From: Clostridium sp.
GTDB lineage: Bacteria > Bacillota > Clostridia > Lachnospirales > Lachnospiraceae
NCBI GenBank assembly: GCA_031275405.1
Contig: JAISOV010000016.1
Span: forward strand, 1-64,000
Length of the DNA stretch: 64,000 bases
Direction: 5' to 3'
How positions within the stretch are numbered: position 1 is the first letter of the stretch; every line of letters begins with the position of its first letter. Under the pieces are notes generated by a model. It did not search any database, was not told the origin of the DNA, and worked only from the letters and a program-made list of their open reading frames with translations. Positions 45,453 through 54,253 of this stretch are shown here, one piece after another. A program made the translations under genes and the position numbers.

Positions 45453-46173
45453 GGCTTTTGTCCTTTAACTCCAAAAACACATTTTCAAGGCTCTCGTTTC
45501 CAAGAATTTGCTCAAGCTCTCCGCTACTGATTAAAACCCCATTTTTTATAATGGCGATTTTATTACATAGCTTTTCTACAACATCCAATACGTGGCTGGA
45601 AAACAGAATGGCGCTCCCGGCGCTGCATAATTCATTCATCAGCTCTTTGAGCGTGTGAAAGGCCATCGGGTCTAATCCAACGAACGGTTCGTCAAGGATC
45701 AGCAGTTTCGGCTTATGCGAAAAGGCGGCGACAAGAGCGAGCTTTTGTTTCATGCCGTGAGAATAGGAGGAAATCAAATCACCCAACTGACGGCTAATCT
45801 CCAACCGTTCTGAAAGGTTCTCAATTTCTTGCTTTCTTTCATCAGCGGGCACGTTATAAAGGTCGCAAATAAAATTCAAATATTGTATGCCCGTCAGGTA
45901 TTCATACAGGCTCGGATTGTCTGGAACAAACGCCATTTCACGTTTACATTCCACTGGCTCTTTGTCAATGAGCCGACCGTTAATCCATATCTCGCCTTCG
46001 TCATATTCGAGGATGCCGGAGCAGGCTTTCATCGTTGTGGTTTTGCCCGCCCCGTTATGCCCAATAAAGCCATAAATATCGCCCGCATCGACCATAAAGG
46101 TTAAGTGATCGACGGCTCTTTTTCCGTTGCCATAAATTTTCGTGAGCTCTTTTATTTCCAGTACATGATTCAT
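45439..46173 (-). CDS. ABC transporter ATP-binding protein
   Basis: The 244-residue protein has Walker A GHNGAGKTTTMK near residue 39, the signature-like YSHGMKQKLALVAA, Walker B LLILDEPFVGLDP and the switch His in FSSHVLDVVE. It pairs with the overlapping permease gene. The DUF1648 gene lies 33 bases upstream in the same direction. Confidence 0.9.
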   Translation of the reverse strand: MNHVLEIKELTKIYGNGKRAVDHLTFMVDAGDIYGFIGHNGAGKTTTMKACSGILEYDEGEIWINGRLIDKEPVECKREMAFVPDNPSLYEYLTGIQYLNFICDLYNVPADERKQEIENLSERLEISRQLGDLISSYSHGMKQKLALVAAFSHKPKLLILDEPFVGLDPMAFHTLKELMNELCSAGSAILFSSHVLDVVEKLCNKIAIIKNGVLISSGELEQILGNESLENVFLELKDKSHENN

Positions 46174-46206
46174 CTCTCATCCCCCCAAAAAGCAGTTACA
46201 TATAGA

Positions 46207-46518
46207 TTATTTCAATCCCAAATATAAGACGATAATTGTTACAATAATGGCAACCGCCGGAACTATGTATAATTTCCATAGCCCCTTCTCTTTCTTCACA
46301 ACTAAACTCGCTGCGGCAATCAGATTCACAAGGGCATAGGCAACCGGAAAACCGAAAACGAGCCACGGCTTCGGAATTGAATTGCTGACATTGCCATGCG
46401 TGTCCCAATGAATTGGTACGGAGTTCGGTAGCTTCGCGGAAAACGCCAGAAAAATCGCCATCATCAAAAGGCAAATCACGGTACTGATAACCGTATGGAC
46501 TGCAATCTTGTTTTTCAT
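46207..46518 (-). CDS. DUF1648-domain membrane protein (103 aa)
   Basis: GGAGGG precedes the start at 46518. The 103-residue protein has three membrane helices and the DUF1648 pattern LPNSVPIHWDTHGNVSNSIPKP in the first loop. These small proteins often sit with ABC exporters or SdpI-like immunity proteins. TATATATAAG upstream (leftward) is a plausible -10 region. Confidence 0.75.
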   Translation of the reverse strand: MKNKIAVHTVISTVICLLMMAIFLAFSAKLPNSVPIHWDTHGNVSNSIPKPWLVFGFPVAYALVNLIAAASLVVKKEKGLWKLYIVPAVAIIVTIIVLYLGLK

Positions 46519-46611
46519 AATAAAACCCTCCTATGAATTAGTGTGATTTGATTTTCGCCTTATATATAAGCAAAGCGAATAAAAGATACAAAAGGTACAA
46601 AAAGTACATAA

Positions 46612-46685
46612 TGTACGTGACATGATTCGAACACGCGACCTTCTGGTCCGTAGCCAGACGCTCTATCCAGCTGAGCTACACGTAC
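46612..46685 (-). tRNA. tRNA-Arg (anticodon ACG)
   Basis: Read leftward, the acceptor stem GTACGTG pairs fully with CACGTAC, the D-arm has AGCTCAGCTGGATAGAGC, the anticodon arm is TCTGG-CTACGGA-CCAGA with anticodon ACG, and the T-loop is TTCGAAT. The T-stem includes two G-T pairs. CCA is not encoded. A strong leftward promoter lies 60 bases upstream. The ACG anticodon reads CGU/CGC/CGA when the first base is inosine. Confidence 0.9.
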
Positions 46686-46744
46686 ATCTGACAAAACCGG
46701 ATTGCGGTGAAACGCCGGATCCCTGTCCGTCCGCAACCATCCTT

Positions 46745-46773
46745 ATTATAAGCATTCCCCAAAAGACTGTCAA
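46745..46773 (-). promoter_or_regulatory. Consensus promoter of tRNA-Arg
   Basis: Leftward TTGACA (46773-46768), exactly 17 bases, TATAAT (46750-46745): both hexamers match consensus. An A-rich tract upstream (to 46800) matches the segment near 38318-38341. Confidence 0.88.
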
Positions 46774-46800
46774 TACCCTTTTTACGTTTTTTTTCATCGG

Positions 46801-47026
46801 TGCAGGCTGCAAGCTTCATCGCCCACCATTTTCTTTCAGTTATGTCCAGGCTGCCGGGATGGCTGCCTTCCTCCAAGGGGGGAAGGTGGCTGCGCTTTTT
46901 GATGCCGCCGCCATTCCGTTCGCTGTTTTGTACCCGAGGGTTCCGCCGGGGGCTTTCTTTCCTTTCGCCTTGCGTCGTCACAGGCTGTATCCCGCGCTTT
47001 TCAGATAAAAAATTTCAAAAAAATGC
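46801..47026. other. Intergenic segment between tRNA-Arg promoter and C39-like gene
   Basis: No supported gene. It ends in the right copy of the 39-bp repeat (46992-47030), which runs into the promoter for the gene at 47117. Confidence 0.5.
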
Positions 47027-47056
47027 TTGCGCTTCCAGTATTTTTAGGGGTAGAAT
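46992..47056 (+). promoter_or_regulatory. Right copy of the 39-bp repeat forming a promoter
   Basis: The repeat (46992-47030) is followed by TTGCGC (47027-47032), an 18-base spacer and TAGAAT (47051-47056). The A/T-rich repeat would act as an UP element for transcription of the secreted peptidase and lipoprotein genes. Confidence 0.65.
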
Positions 47057-47116
47057 GAAGCGGTAAACTGATTTCTGTCAGCCGTGCAGGCGGGAATGAA
47101 AAGGAGGAATCCACCA

Positions 47117-47935
47117 ATGCGTCTGAAGAAACGATCGGGTATCGGCCTGGCGGTCTGCCTGGCAATTGTTCCGGCGTCTTCCGCCGGGGCGGAAGCGGCG
47201 GGGGGAAAATATGAGGGCAGCCCCTATTTCATCGACGGCGACTCCGGCGGGCTGTCCGAGAGCGCCATCGACTTCAATGATCTTGACGCCGCCATCGACG
47301 AGATCCGGAACGACAGCCGGCTTTCGCTGTCTGAAAAGAGCCGGCGGATCGACAAGATCAATCTCCTGAGGCCGGAAAACATGCCGGGCGGCAGCGGGTA
47401 CGCGGCGACCCAGTCGCTGCCCAACGCCGCTTCCCTCTGCATGGTGCCTGTCTTCACGCAGGAGACCGCATATTACTGCGGCCCGGCCACCGTGAAACAG
47501 ACGCTGACGTATATCAACGGATCCGCCCCGTCCCAAAGCGTGATCGAGGGGGAGATCGGAACGACCAGCGCGGGAAGCGTGCTGCAGTATATGCTTGATT
47601 ACATCAATGAAGAGCAGGACGAAAATATCTACGTGATCGTACACCAGCCCAGCGAACAGGCGATCCAGACCATGGTCTATAACGCGGTGCTGCACAGCGC
47701 GCCGGCCATCTGCCGGGTAGCTTTTTCCGCTTCTTTCCCGGACGGCTCCTGGAAATATTCAACAAACGGGCATTATATGAACGCCAACGGGTACAGCGGC
47801 TACGGCGCCGAGATCCTGGTGACGGATCCGAACATCATAAATGTTGATCCCAACGAGACCGGCTACTGCTGGGTCACTCTGACCGAGCTGCATGCCGCCA
47901 CGCAGAACCATTTCGCGAAGGAGATGGCCTACTGA
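47117..47935 (+). CDS. Secreted C39-like cysteine peptidase
   Basis: AAGGAGG lies 9 bases before ATG 47117. The 272-residue protein has a signal peptide (residues 1-26, ending SSAGAEA) and a C39-like papain fold: Cys in AYYCGPATVKQTL near residue 119, His in NGHYMNANGYSG near 217 and Asp in VTDPNI near 236. It lacks ABC transporter domains, so it acts outside the cell on an unknown substrate. The lipoprotein gene begins 30 bases after its stop, suggesting a functional pair. Confidence 0.8.
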   Translation: MRLKKRSGIGLAVCLAIVPASSAGAEAAGGKYEGSPYFIDGDSGGLSESAIDFNDLDAAIDEIRNDSRLSLSEKSRRIDKINLLRPENMPGGSGYAATQSLPNAASLCMVPVFTQETAYYCGPATVKQTLTYINGSAPSQSVIEGEIGTTSAGSVLQYMLDYINEEQDENIYVIVHQPSEQAIQTMVYNAVLHSAPAICRVAFSASFPDGSWKYSTNGHYMNANGYSGYGAEILVTDPNIINVDPNETGYCWVTLTELHAATQNHFAKEMAY

Positions 47936-47965
47936 AACGGCCAGGGGCCAGAAGGGAGAACCGGC

Positions 47966-49393
47966 ATGAAGATCCAGAAAACGCTCCGGACGGCCTGCGT
48001 CCTGCTTGGGACGCTGTCCCTCCTCCTTTCTTGCGCCGGCTGCGCCGGCCGGAAAGGCGGCCAGGCTCCCGGCGGGATTTCCGGTGAAGCCTCCCGGGAA
48101 ACCTCCGGCGGACTGTCCGGCGGGGACTCCGGCGAAACTTCCCGGGAAACCCCCGGCGAAGACTCCGGCGTGGTCTCCGGCGGGGACTCCGCCGGGGTCT
48201 CCCGGGAGATCTTCCACATCACTTCCGACGTGATCCCCGGCAGCGAAGACGCCGCCGAGCCTGCCTTCCGGACGGCATCGGTCGGGGAGGCCCTGTTTGA
48301 ACCGGCCTGGCCGCTGCCGGACAACGCGGCCCCCCTGGCTTTCTTCGACGACGGCAGCGTCCTGTACACGTTATCTATCCGCCCGGATCCGGAACACCCG
48401 GAGTACACGGAGCAGATCGCCGGCCTGTTCGACCTCCGGTCGGGGGAAAACGTGGAACTGGCGCGGTATCTCCCGCTGCACTTTGGCTTGAACTGCTCCA
48501 CGCTTACGGACAGCCGCCTGTACATGGTCACCCGGACGGCCGCGGGGACCGAACAGCTCCTGGAAGTGGACATCGGTACCCGCGAAAGCCGCACCGTGCT
48601 GGATTTCCCCGACGACGCCGCGCACGGCATCAATGCGGTACGCAACATCTACGCGGCCGGGGAAGACCTGCTGCTCCTGCAGCTCAACAACCGTCCCCAG
48701 CCGGAGAAATGGAACTATACCCTTGCGTGGATCGACCTGCCCGGGGGCGTCCTGCGGCCCGTCGAGTCCGATTTCTCCGCGCCAGGCAAGTATAGCTGTA
48801 TCTGGCCCTGCGTCCCCGCCGGCGCGGACCGGATCTATTTCTACACGGAATGTAACGACGGGGGGGAGGGACGCAGGTTCGCCATCCAGCGCTATGACGC
48901 GGACGGGCGCAAGGACGGGGAGTTCCCGCTGGACCTGTCCGGGTTCGCAGACGTCCCCATCTTCGCGGACATTATCGGGGATACCGTCTTTGATTTCTAC
49001 GTGCAGGGCGGTTACTTTGTCCTGGGCACGATCAACCGCAGGGTCTGCGTCCTGAAGCGCGACGGGGATGCCTTCCTGCCCGTCACGGTCCCGAAGGCGC
49101 TGTATGCCCGGATGCCTTCCGATTCCCATTATATGCGCTATCCCGGGCCGGACGCGGAGAGCCTGTACTTCATGGACTCAGACCTCTCGGCTCCCACGCT
49201 GTATAAGCTGGACGCGGCTTCGGAAACTTTCGAGGCTTTCCGGCTGCCGCCCCCGGGCGACTCACAGGGATACTTTTATTATTACAGGAACCGGAGGGGG
49301 GATATCTTACGCAAGTGCTTCGATAGCGATGAGGAAACTTATACTACTAAGGAAACTTACGCGATCCTGGCGGCGGAGAAGCTTCAGATCTGA
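47966..49393 (+). CDS. Secreted lipoprotein with Ser/Gly-rich stalk and propeller-like domain
   Basis: The 475-residue protein has a signal peptide with a lipobox at Cys23 or Cys26 (LLLSCAGCAG). Residues 35-80 repeat short Gly/Ser/Glu units (SGGDSGETSRETPG), a likely stalk. From about 95 there are repeated strand patterns (SVLYTLS, RLYMVTR, RIYFYTE, YFVLGTINRR, SLYFMDS) like a beta-propeller. AGAAGGGAG precedes ATG 47966. It is co-directional with the C39-like gene. Its 3' third is copied at 40250-40806. Confidence 0.7.
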   Translation: MKIQKTLRTACVLLGTLSLLLSCAGCAGRKGGQAPGGISGEASRETSGGLSGGDSGETSRETPGEDSGVVSGGDSAGVSREIFHITSDVIPGSEDAAEPAFRTASVGEALFEPAWPLPDNAAPLAFFDDGSVLYTLSIRPDPEHPEYTEQIAGLFDLRSGENVELARYLPLHFGLNCSTLTDSRLYMVTRTAAGTEQLLEVDIGTRESRTVLDFPDDAAHGINAVRNIYAAGEDLLLLQLNNRPQPEKWNYTLAWIDLPGGVLRPVESDFSAPGKYSCIWPCVPAGADRIYFYTECNDGGEGRRFAIQRYDADGRKDGEFPLDLSGFADVPIFADIIGDTVFDFYVQGGYFVLGTINRRVCVLKRDGDAFLPVTVPKALYARMPSDSHYMRYPGPDAESLYFMDSDLSAPTLYKLDAASETFEAFRLPPPGDSQGYFYYYRNRRGDILRKCFDSDEETYTTKETYAILAAEKLQI

Positions 49394-49440
49394 CGGGGAA
49401 GCGCAGCTTGATATTTTTCTCAAAACTGGCCTTTCACCTC

Positions 49441-49469
49441 TTGTCATTTTCCGACATCTGTGCTAAAAT
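49441..49469 (+). promoter_or_regulatory. Promoter of the FliD-like gene
   Basis: TTGTCA (49441-49446), 17-base spacer, TAAAAT (49464-49469). One and two mismatches from consensus respectively. The leader to the start at 49549 is about 75 bases. Confidence 0.65.
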
Positions 49470-49548
49470 CTATATGTCAGTGTAAATTGGCGTTTGTCTC
49501 GCCAAAAGCGGCTGGCTTGTCACAGGAAGAAGGAGGGGAGGGCGGACA

Positions 49549-50835
49549 ATGAGCGCTGTCATGAACGCGGTATATGGCCACTATCTGACCACAGATCCTC
49601 CCAGGCAGACCGCGCGCCACGCTGGCCACAAGAAGGGCGAACTGCGCAGCGTCTACGCTTCCATCGTAAAGCTGAACAAAGAATCCTTCTGGTATCTTCC
49701 CACGACGAGCCGCTCCGCCCTGGACTACGCCGTGGATCTGAAAGAACACGCCCGGGAGCTGCATAACACGATCGCTTCTTTGGGCGGACTGGAAGAGAGC
49801 GGGCTTCTGAATAAAAAGACAGCCTACTCCAGTCGGCCGGAGATCGCTTCCGCGACTTTTATCGGAACCTGCGACGAATCCCCGACTTATCGGCTGGAAG
49901 TGCGGGAACTGGCTTCGCCGCAGGAAAATCTCGGGAATTTCCTGCCGAATGCCAAAGTGAACCTGGCGCCGGACACTTACTCTTTCGATATTGCCATCAA
50001 CGACATGAACTATGAGTTCCAGTTCCCTCTCGGGGAAGCCGAAACCAATCTGGACGTACAAAAAAGGCTCCAGCGCCTGATCGGCAGCGCCGACATCGGG
50101 CTTACCGCCTCCCTCGTGGAGTCCGGCGGAAAGACCGCCTTGAAGCTGACGACCCAGGCCACAGGGCTTCCTGCGGAAAAGGCGGCTCTGTTTTCCATCA
50201 CGGACGACCGTACCAGCAAGACCGCCGGGGCGGTGGGTTACTTCGGCCTGAATGATGTCAGCCGCCAGGCAGCCAACGCCCATTTTTTCCTCAACGGGGA
50301 GCCGCGTGAGTCTTCTGCCAATCATTTTACCATCGGCAGGCGGTTCGATGTGCGGCTGTATGGCGTCAGCCCCGAGGGTACGGAAGTCACCCTCGGTTTG
50401 AAGACGGACGTGGAATCATTCACGGACAACGTGGTGAACCTGATCGACGGATACAACAGCTTTATCCAGGCCGCCGCTTCCTATCTGGAGACCCAGCCCC
50501 GGAGCAGACAGCTTCTCCGGGAGATGAGCGGGATCGCTGCTCTGAATTATGAGTCGCTGGAGTCCATGGGGCTGCGCTTACAGGAGGACGGCAGGCTGCA
50601 AGTAGATCCAGAAGCCCTGACGCAGGCCGTTTCGGACGCCAAGGATCAGAACGCGCCCTTTGACTTCCTGCGCGGCTTTACCCATCAGCTGCTCCGGCAG
50701 ACGAACCAGATCTCCCTGAATCCGATGGCGTATGTGGAAAGAAAGATCGTCGCCTACAAGATTCCCGGACGGAGTTTTGCGAACCCTTATGTCACCAGCG
50801 CCTACAGCGGGATGATCTTCAGCAGCTATGGTTAA
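49549..50835 (+). CDS. FliD-like (flagellar cap-type) protein
   Basis: AAGGAGGGGAGGG precedes ATG 49549. The 428-residue protein has features of the FliD family: a middle domain with short strand repeats (ATFIGTCDESPTYRLEVREL) and a C-terminal region FTDNVVNLIDGYNSFIQAAASY, then MGLRLQEDGRLQVDPEALTQAV, matching the FliD C-terminus. FliD caps the growing filament. There is no other flagellar gene in the window. The N-terminus lacks the standard FliD start, so the protein may be a divergent, non-flagellar relative. Confidence 0.65.
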   Translation: MSAVMNAVYGHYLTTDPPRQTARHAGHKKGELRSVYASIVKLNKESFWYLPTTSRSALDYAVDLKEHARELHNTIASLGGLEESGLLNKKTAYSSRPEIASATFIGTCDESPTYRLEVRELASPQENLGNFLPNAKVNLAPDTYSFDIAINDMNYEFQFPLGEAETNLDVQKRLQRLIGSADIGLTASLVESGGKTALKLTTQATGLPAEKAALFSITDDRTSKTAGAVGYFGLNDVSRQAANAHFFLNGEPRESSANHFTIGRRFDVRLYGVSPEGTEVTLGLKTDVESFTDNVVNLIDGYNSFIQAAASYLETQPRSRQLLREMSGIAALNYESLESMGLRLQEDGRLQVDPEALTQAVSDAKDQNAPFDFLRGFTHQLLRQTNQISLNPMAYVERKIVAYKIPGRSFANPYVTSAYSGMIFSSYG

Positions 50836-51275
50836 GCAGGGCGGGAACCGGCAGATCCGGGCATGTTTTTCTGAAAAATCCCTGTACGAATGCTCGGAGC
50901 GCATAAAGAAGCAACAGGAAAAGGCTAAAACATCAGCAAAACGATAAGCAGTCAATGGGTCTGAGGATCGATTGAGAGAAATCTCCAGCGTTTTCCAAAT
51001 AATAAGCGTATTCCTCTTCCTAGACCTTTTCCTTGCTTATGTCTTACCAGCGTCTATATGGTCTGTCGCCGCAGAACCACGGAAATCAATTTTGTGAATG
51101 TTTATGCAAATCATATCAGCGAAACAAATGAAACAAGTCCAAAACAATGCCTTTACTATAGATTCATCATGTAAAAACCCGCTGTTTGTGAATACGCTTG
51201 CATAATTATGAGCAAAATTGATTTCCGTGCCGCAGGACGCAAGGCGGTTGACATCCAGCTTTTCATAGGGATCAC
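50836..51275. other. Gene-free A/T-richer segment
   Basis: No convincing reading frame, RNA or terminator was found in these 440 bases. A 20-base stretch near 50872 resembles codons in the glf gene (near 51755), which may be chance. Confidence 0.5.
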
Positions 51276-52403
51276 CTAGCTTTCCCTCTCCGCCATGGCA
51301 AGAGCCTCCGCTATGACTTGATCCATGTCATAATAACGGTACTGCCCCAGCCGTCCGCCGAACAGCACCCCTTTTTCCCGCCGGGCAAGGCTCTGGTAAC
51401 GGGCAAACAGCGCGTTGTTGTGTTCGTCGTTGACAGGATAATACGGCTCACTCCCTCTTTCCCACGGAGCGGGATACTCCCGTGTGACGACGGTATCCGG
51501 CTGTGTCCCAAATTCAAAATGCTTGTGTTCGATGATACGGGTATACGGAACTTCCCTGTCCGTATAGTTCACGACCGCGTTCCCTTGGTAGTTCTCTACG
51601 TTTTCCATGACTTCCTGCTCGAAGCGCAGGGAACGGTATTGCAGTTCCCCTAGGGAAAACCGGAAATATTCATCCACCATGCCCGTATAAAGCACTTTCC
51701 CAAACGTATCGGCGCCGTTTCCACCGCCGTGTGTGTTGCCGCATTTTTTCTGAAAATCCCTGTACGAAATCCCCAGGCATACCGGAATGCCCTCCAGCAT
51801 TCTTTCCACGATTCCGGTATAGCCGCCCTCGGGTATCCCTTGGTAGCGGTCGGAAAAGTAATTATTGTCATAAGTAAAGCGCACCGGCAGACGTCTTAAG
51901 AGGAACGCCGGAAGCTCCCGGCAGCTTCTCCCCCACTGTTTTTCCGTATAGCCTTTCACCAGTTTCTCATAGATGTCGCGCCCCACCAGAGACAGCGCCT
52001 GCTCTTCCACGTTCTGCGGGTTCTCCACGCGGCTGCCCAGGCACTGCTCCTCGATTTTGCGCCTTGCCTGTCCGGGCGTACGCACCCCCCACATCCTGCT
52101 GAACGTGTTCATGTTAAAAGGCAGGTTGTATACTTCCTCCCGGTAGACGGCGATAGGCGCGTTCACATAATGGTTGAAGCGGGCAAAGCAGTTTACATAA
52201 TCCCAGATCCTCCGGTCGGAGGTATGGAAAATATGCGCCCCGTACTGATGAACCTGGATCCCGTGTACTTCCTCGGTATAGACGTTGCCGCCCACATGCT
52301 CCCGGCGGTCGATCACCAGGCATTTTTTCCCGGCCCGCCTCATCTCATGGGCAAACACCGCCCCGAACAGACCCGCTCCTACCACCAGATAATCATACTT
52401 CAT
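51276..52403 (-). CDS. glf: UDP-galactopyranose mutase
   Basis: The 375-residue protein starts MKYDYLVVGAGLFGAVFAHE, the FAD-binding GxGxxG motif, and continues with CLVIDRREHVGGNVYTEEVHG, HQYGAHIFHTS and the C-terminal GRLGQYRYYDMDQVI, all diagnostic of Glf. It interconverts UDP-galactopyranose and UDP-galactofuranose for cell-surface polysaccharide. It is a single gene with no other sugar genes adjacent. Confidence 0.95.
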   Translation of the reverse strand: MKYDYLVVGAGLFGAVFAHEMRRAGKKCLVIDRREHVGGNVYTEEVHGIQVHQYGAHIFHTSDRRIWDYVNCFARFNHYVNAPIAVYREEVYNLPFNMNTFSRMWGVRTPGQARRKIEEQCLGSRVENPQNVEEQALSLVGRDIYEKLVKGYTEKQWGRSCRELPAFLLRRLPVRFTYDNNYFSDRYQGIPEGGYTGIVERMLEGIPVCLGISYRDFQKKCGNTHGGGNGADTFGKVLYTGMVDEYFRFSLGELQYRSLRFEQEVMENVENYQGNAVVNYTDREVPYTRIIEHKHFEFGTQPDTVVTREYPAPWERGSEPYYPVNDEHNNALFARYQSLARREKGVLFGGRLGQYRYYDMDQVIAEALAMAERES

Positions 52404-52569
52404 ATCAGTCCTTCCTGAGATACGGCCCCTAGTCCCGCCTAGCCCTTTGCGGGCCGGGAACGGGGGACTGCCGATCCGCGTTCAAGCCGTCCTATGTGAC
52501 GAGCATGATATTCCAAAATCGTTTCCCGATCCGTCCTATTTTTCTTCTCCGCCGCGATTTGCTCCACAG

Positions 52570-54180
52570 TCACACCGATAGCCCGGCAAACATCTTTGCC
52601 CCGGATTTCATCAGCCAGCCATAGACACAGGCGCCCACGGCGGCAAAGAGCGCGCCGCAAATCCAGAAGTACGCCGTGACGGACACAACGGCGGATACCA
52701 GGAAGAAATACAGCAGACCCAAACCGACGAGCAGACCCATTGACCCGAATATCGTGAGCATGGCGGACATGCCCTGTTTGACCACATAGATTTCGTTCGT
52801 CCAGTCGAATTTCGGAAAATGCAGATTCACCGCAAGCCCCATGACGGCAATCAGTGCGACCATCGTCTGCGGCACGAACAGGATCAGCAGCCAATCCGCC
52901 AGGCTTTCCGCGAAGGCCGCTCCCACGCAGACCGCCGAAAACAGGCACGGAAGAGACGAAGAGAGCAGATGCGTAAGTACTTTCGCCCGAAGCACACTCT
53001 GCGCCGACACTGGAAGGCTTTTCACAATCCACAGGCTTTTGCCCTCCAGCGACACCAGCGACGCGCTGAGAACGTCGGCGCAACTTAAAAATGCAAGGAT
53101 CGCCGCAAACAGCGCCGCAGGACTCGCATGGAGCAACGGAGCAAGCGCCGTAATCTGTGGAAGAATCCCGACTCCGGGCAGGAGTACGACCGGAGAGATC
53201 AGCATAAAAACCGAGCCGATGGACGAATTCAGAACGACCATCGGCCTGCTCCAGAATTTTGCCATCTCTTTCCCCACAAGCGCGGCAAGCGTCCCCTGAG
53301 CGGAGGTCTGTTTCTCGTGGTAAACGACTTTCCTGCTTCCCCTGTTTACGGTGAGTGTTTTTTTATAATTCGCCCCAAGCAGCAGAAGCGCAGCGGCAAA
53401 CGGCGCCAAGGCCCACACCGCGAAGAACGCCAGGTTACCCGCAGCGCCGCTTGCCGCGCTTACGCCGAAGGAGTAAAACGGCGGCATTGCTTTTCGGAAC
53501 GCCTCCGCGAGTTCGCCCCCTTTTGCCGCAAGCTCGCCCAAGTAACTCTGAAGATTGCCATAAACGAACAGATACCCCAAGAGAAAGAGAACGGAAATGA
53601 TCAGCGTAAGGACATTCTTGTACCGCAGCTTTGACGACACCAGACTGAGAAGCCAAGCCAAAAGCAGCGCGACCGAGAGTGACATCGGCGGCAGAAGAAG
53701 AACGCCGGCGGCAAAAAACACAACGCCCCTCGCGGCGGCATGACCGCCCATAAGCCACGGAACAAACGCCGCGAGCGCCGCTATGAACGTGAAAACATAC
53801 TCGGAAGCAAGCAGCACCAATACGCGGCTGATCAGGATTGCGGATGGCTTGATCGGCATGGATAACAGCAGTTCGTTGTCTTTTGCGCCAAAGACGACGG
53901 CCGCCGCGGTGAAGATCGTACTGACCACGCAGAGCGCAAATACCAGGATGGCAAGCATTGCAAAATACAGCCAGCCGATACCCGCTGAGAAATAGGGTTC
54001 GCACATCGCGGCAAACATTTCATAAAGCATCACGAAAAACCCAGCGGCCGCTATGAGGCCAAGAAATACCGCAGATACGGCTTTCCCGGCGCCTGGCTTT
54101 TGAGCGCCCTGAATTTTCCAGACGCCGGAAAGCAGGGCTTTCCCCTGGAGAACAAAAAGCTTTTTTATCATTTTTACCAT
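52570..54180 (-). CDS. ABC exporter permease (536 aa)
   Basis: The start at 54180 follows AAGGAG by five bases (a second ATG at 54183 is also possible). The 536-residue protein has about twelve membrane segments (LVLLASEYVFTFIAALAAFV, VLTLIISVLFLLGYLFVY) and the SLEGKSLWIVKSLPVSAQSV segment shared with the 43.8-45.5 kb permease. It is coupled to the ATPase gene upstream. The 65-base gap between them is entirely a repeat element (54181-54253). The substrate is unknown. Confidence 0.75.
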   Translation of the reverse strand: MVKMIKKLFVLQGKALLSGVWKIQGAQKPGAGKAVSAVFLGLIAAAGFFVMLYEMFAAMCEPYFSAGIGWLYFAMLAILVFALCVVSTIFTAAAVVFGAKDNELLLSMPIKPSAILISRVLVLLASEYVFTFIAALAAFVPWLMGGHAAARGVVFFAAGVLLLPPMSLSVALLLAWLLSLVSSKLRYKNVLTLIISVLFLLGYLFVYGNLQSYLGELAAKGGELAEAFRKAMPPFYSFGVSAASGAAGNLAFFAVWALAPFAAALLLLGANYKKTLTVNRGSRKVVYHEKQTSAQGTLAALVGKEMAKFWSRPMVVLNSSIGSVFMLISPVVLLPGVGILPQITALAPLLHASPAALFAAILAFLSCADVLSASLVSLEGKSLWIVKSLPVSAQSVLRAKVLTHLLSSSLPCLFSAVCVGAAFAESLADWLLILFVPQTMVALIAVMGLAVNLHFPKFDWTNEIYVVKQGMSAMLTIFGSMGLLVGLGLLYFFLVSAVVSVTAYFWICGALFAAVGACVYGWLMKSGAKMFAGLSV

Positions 54181-54253
54181 CATTCTCCTTCCAAAATCTG
54201 GGGACTTTGTGCGCGGCACAAAGCTCCGGGTGAAAGAATGCAATTCTTTCAGC
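54181..54253 (-). repeat. Leader repeat with two hairpins and ribosome binding site, copy 1
   Basis: Read leftward: GAAAGAAT-GCA-ATTCTTTC hairpin, then CTTTGTGC-CGC-GCACAAAG hairpin, then AAGGAG and the permease start. It aligns without gaps to 61145-61216 at roughly 80-85 percent identity. It fills the space between the ATPase stop and permease start, so it is part of the operon mRNA. Confidence 0.75.

Noticed and set aside
50864..50890. Duplicate of a glf segment downstream of the FliD-like gene
   Set aside because: Only about 20 bases are shared and the flanks do not align, so chance is the simpler reading.
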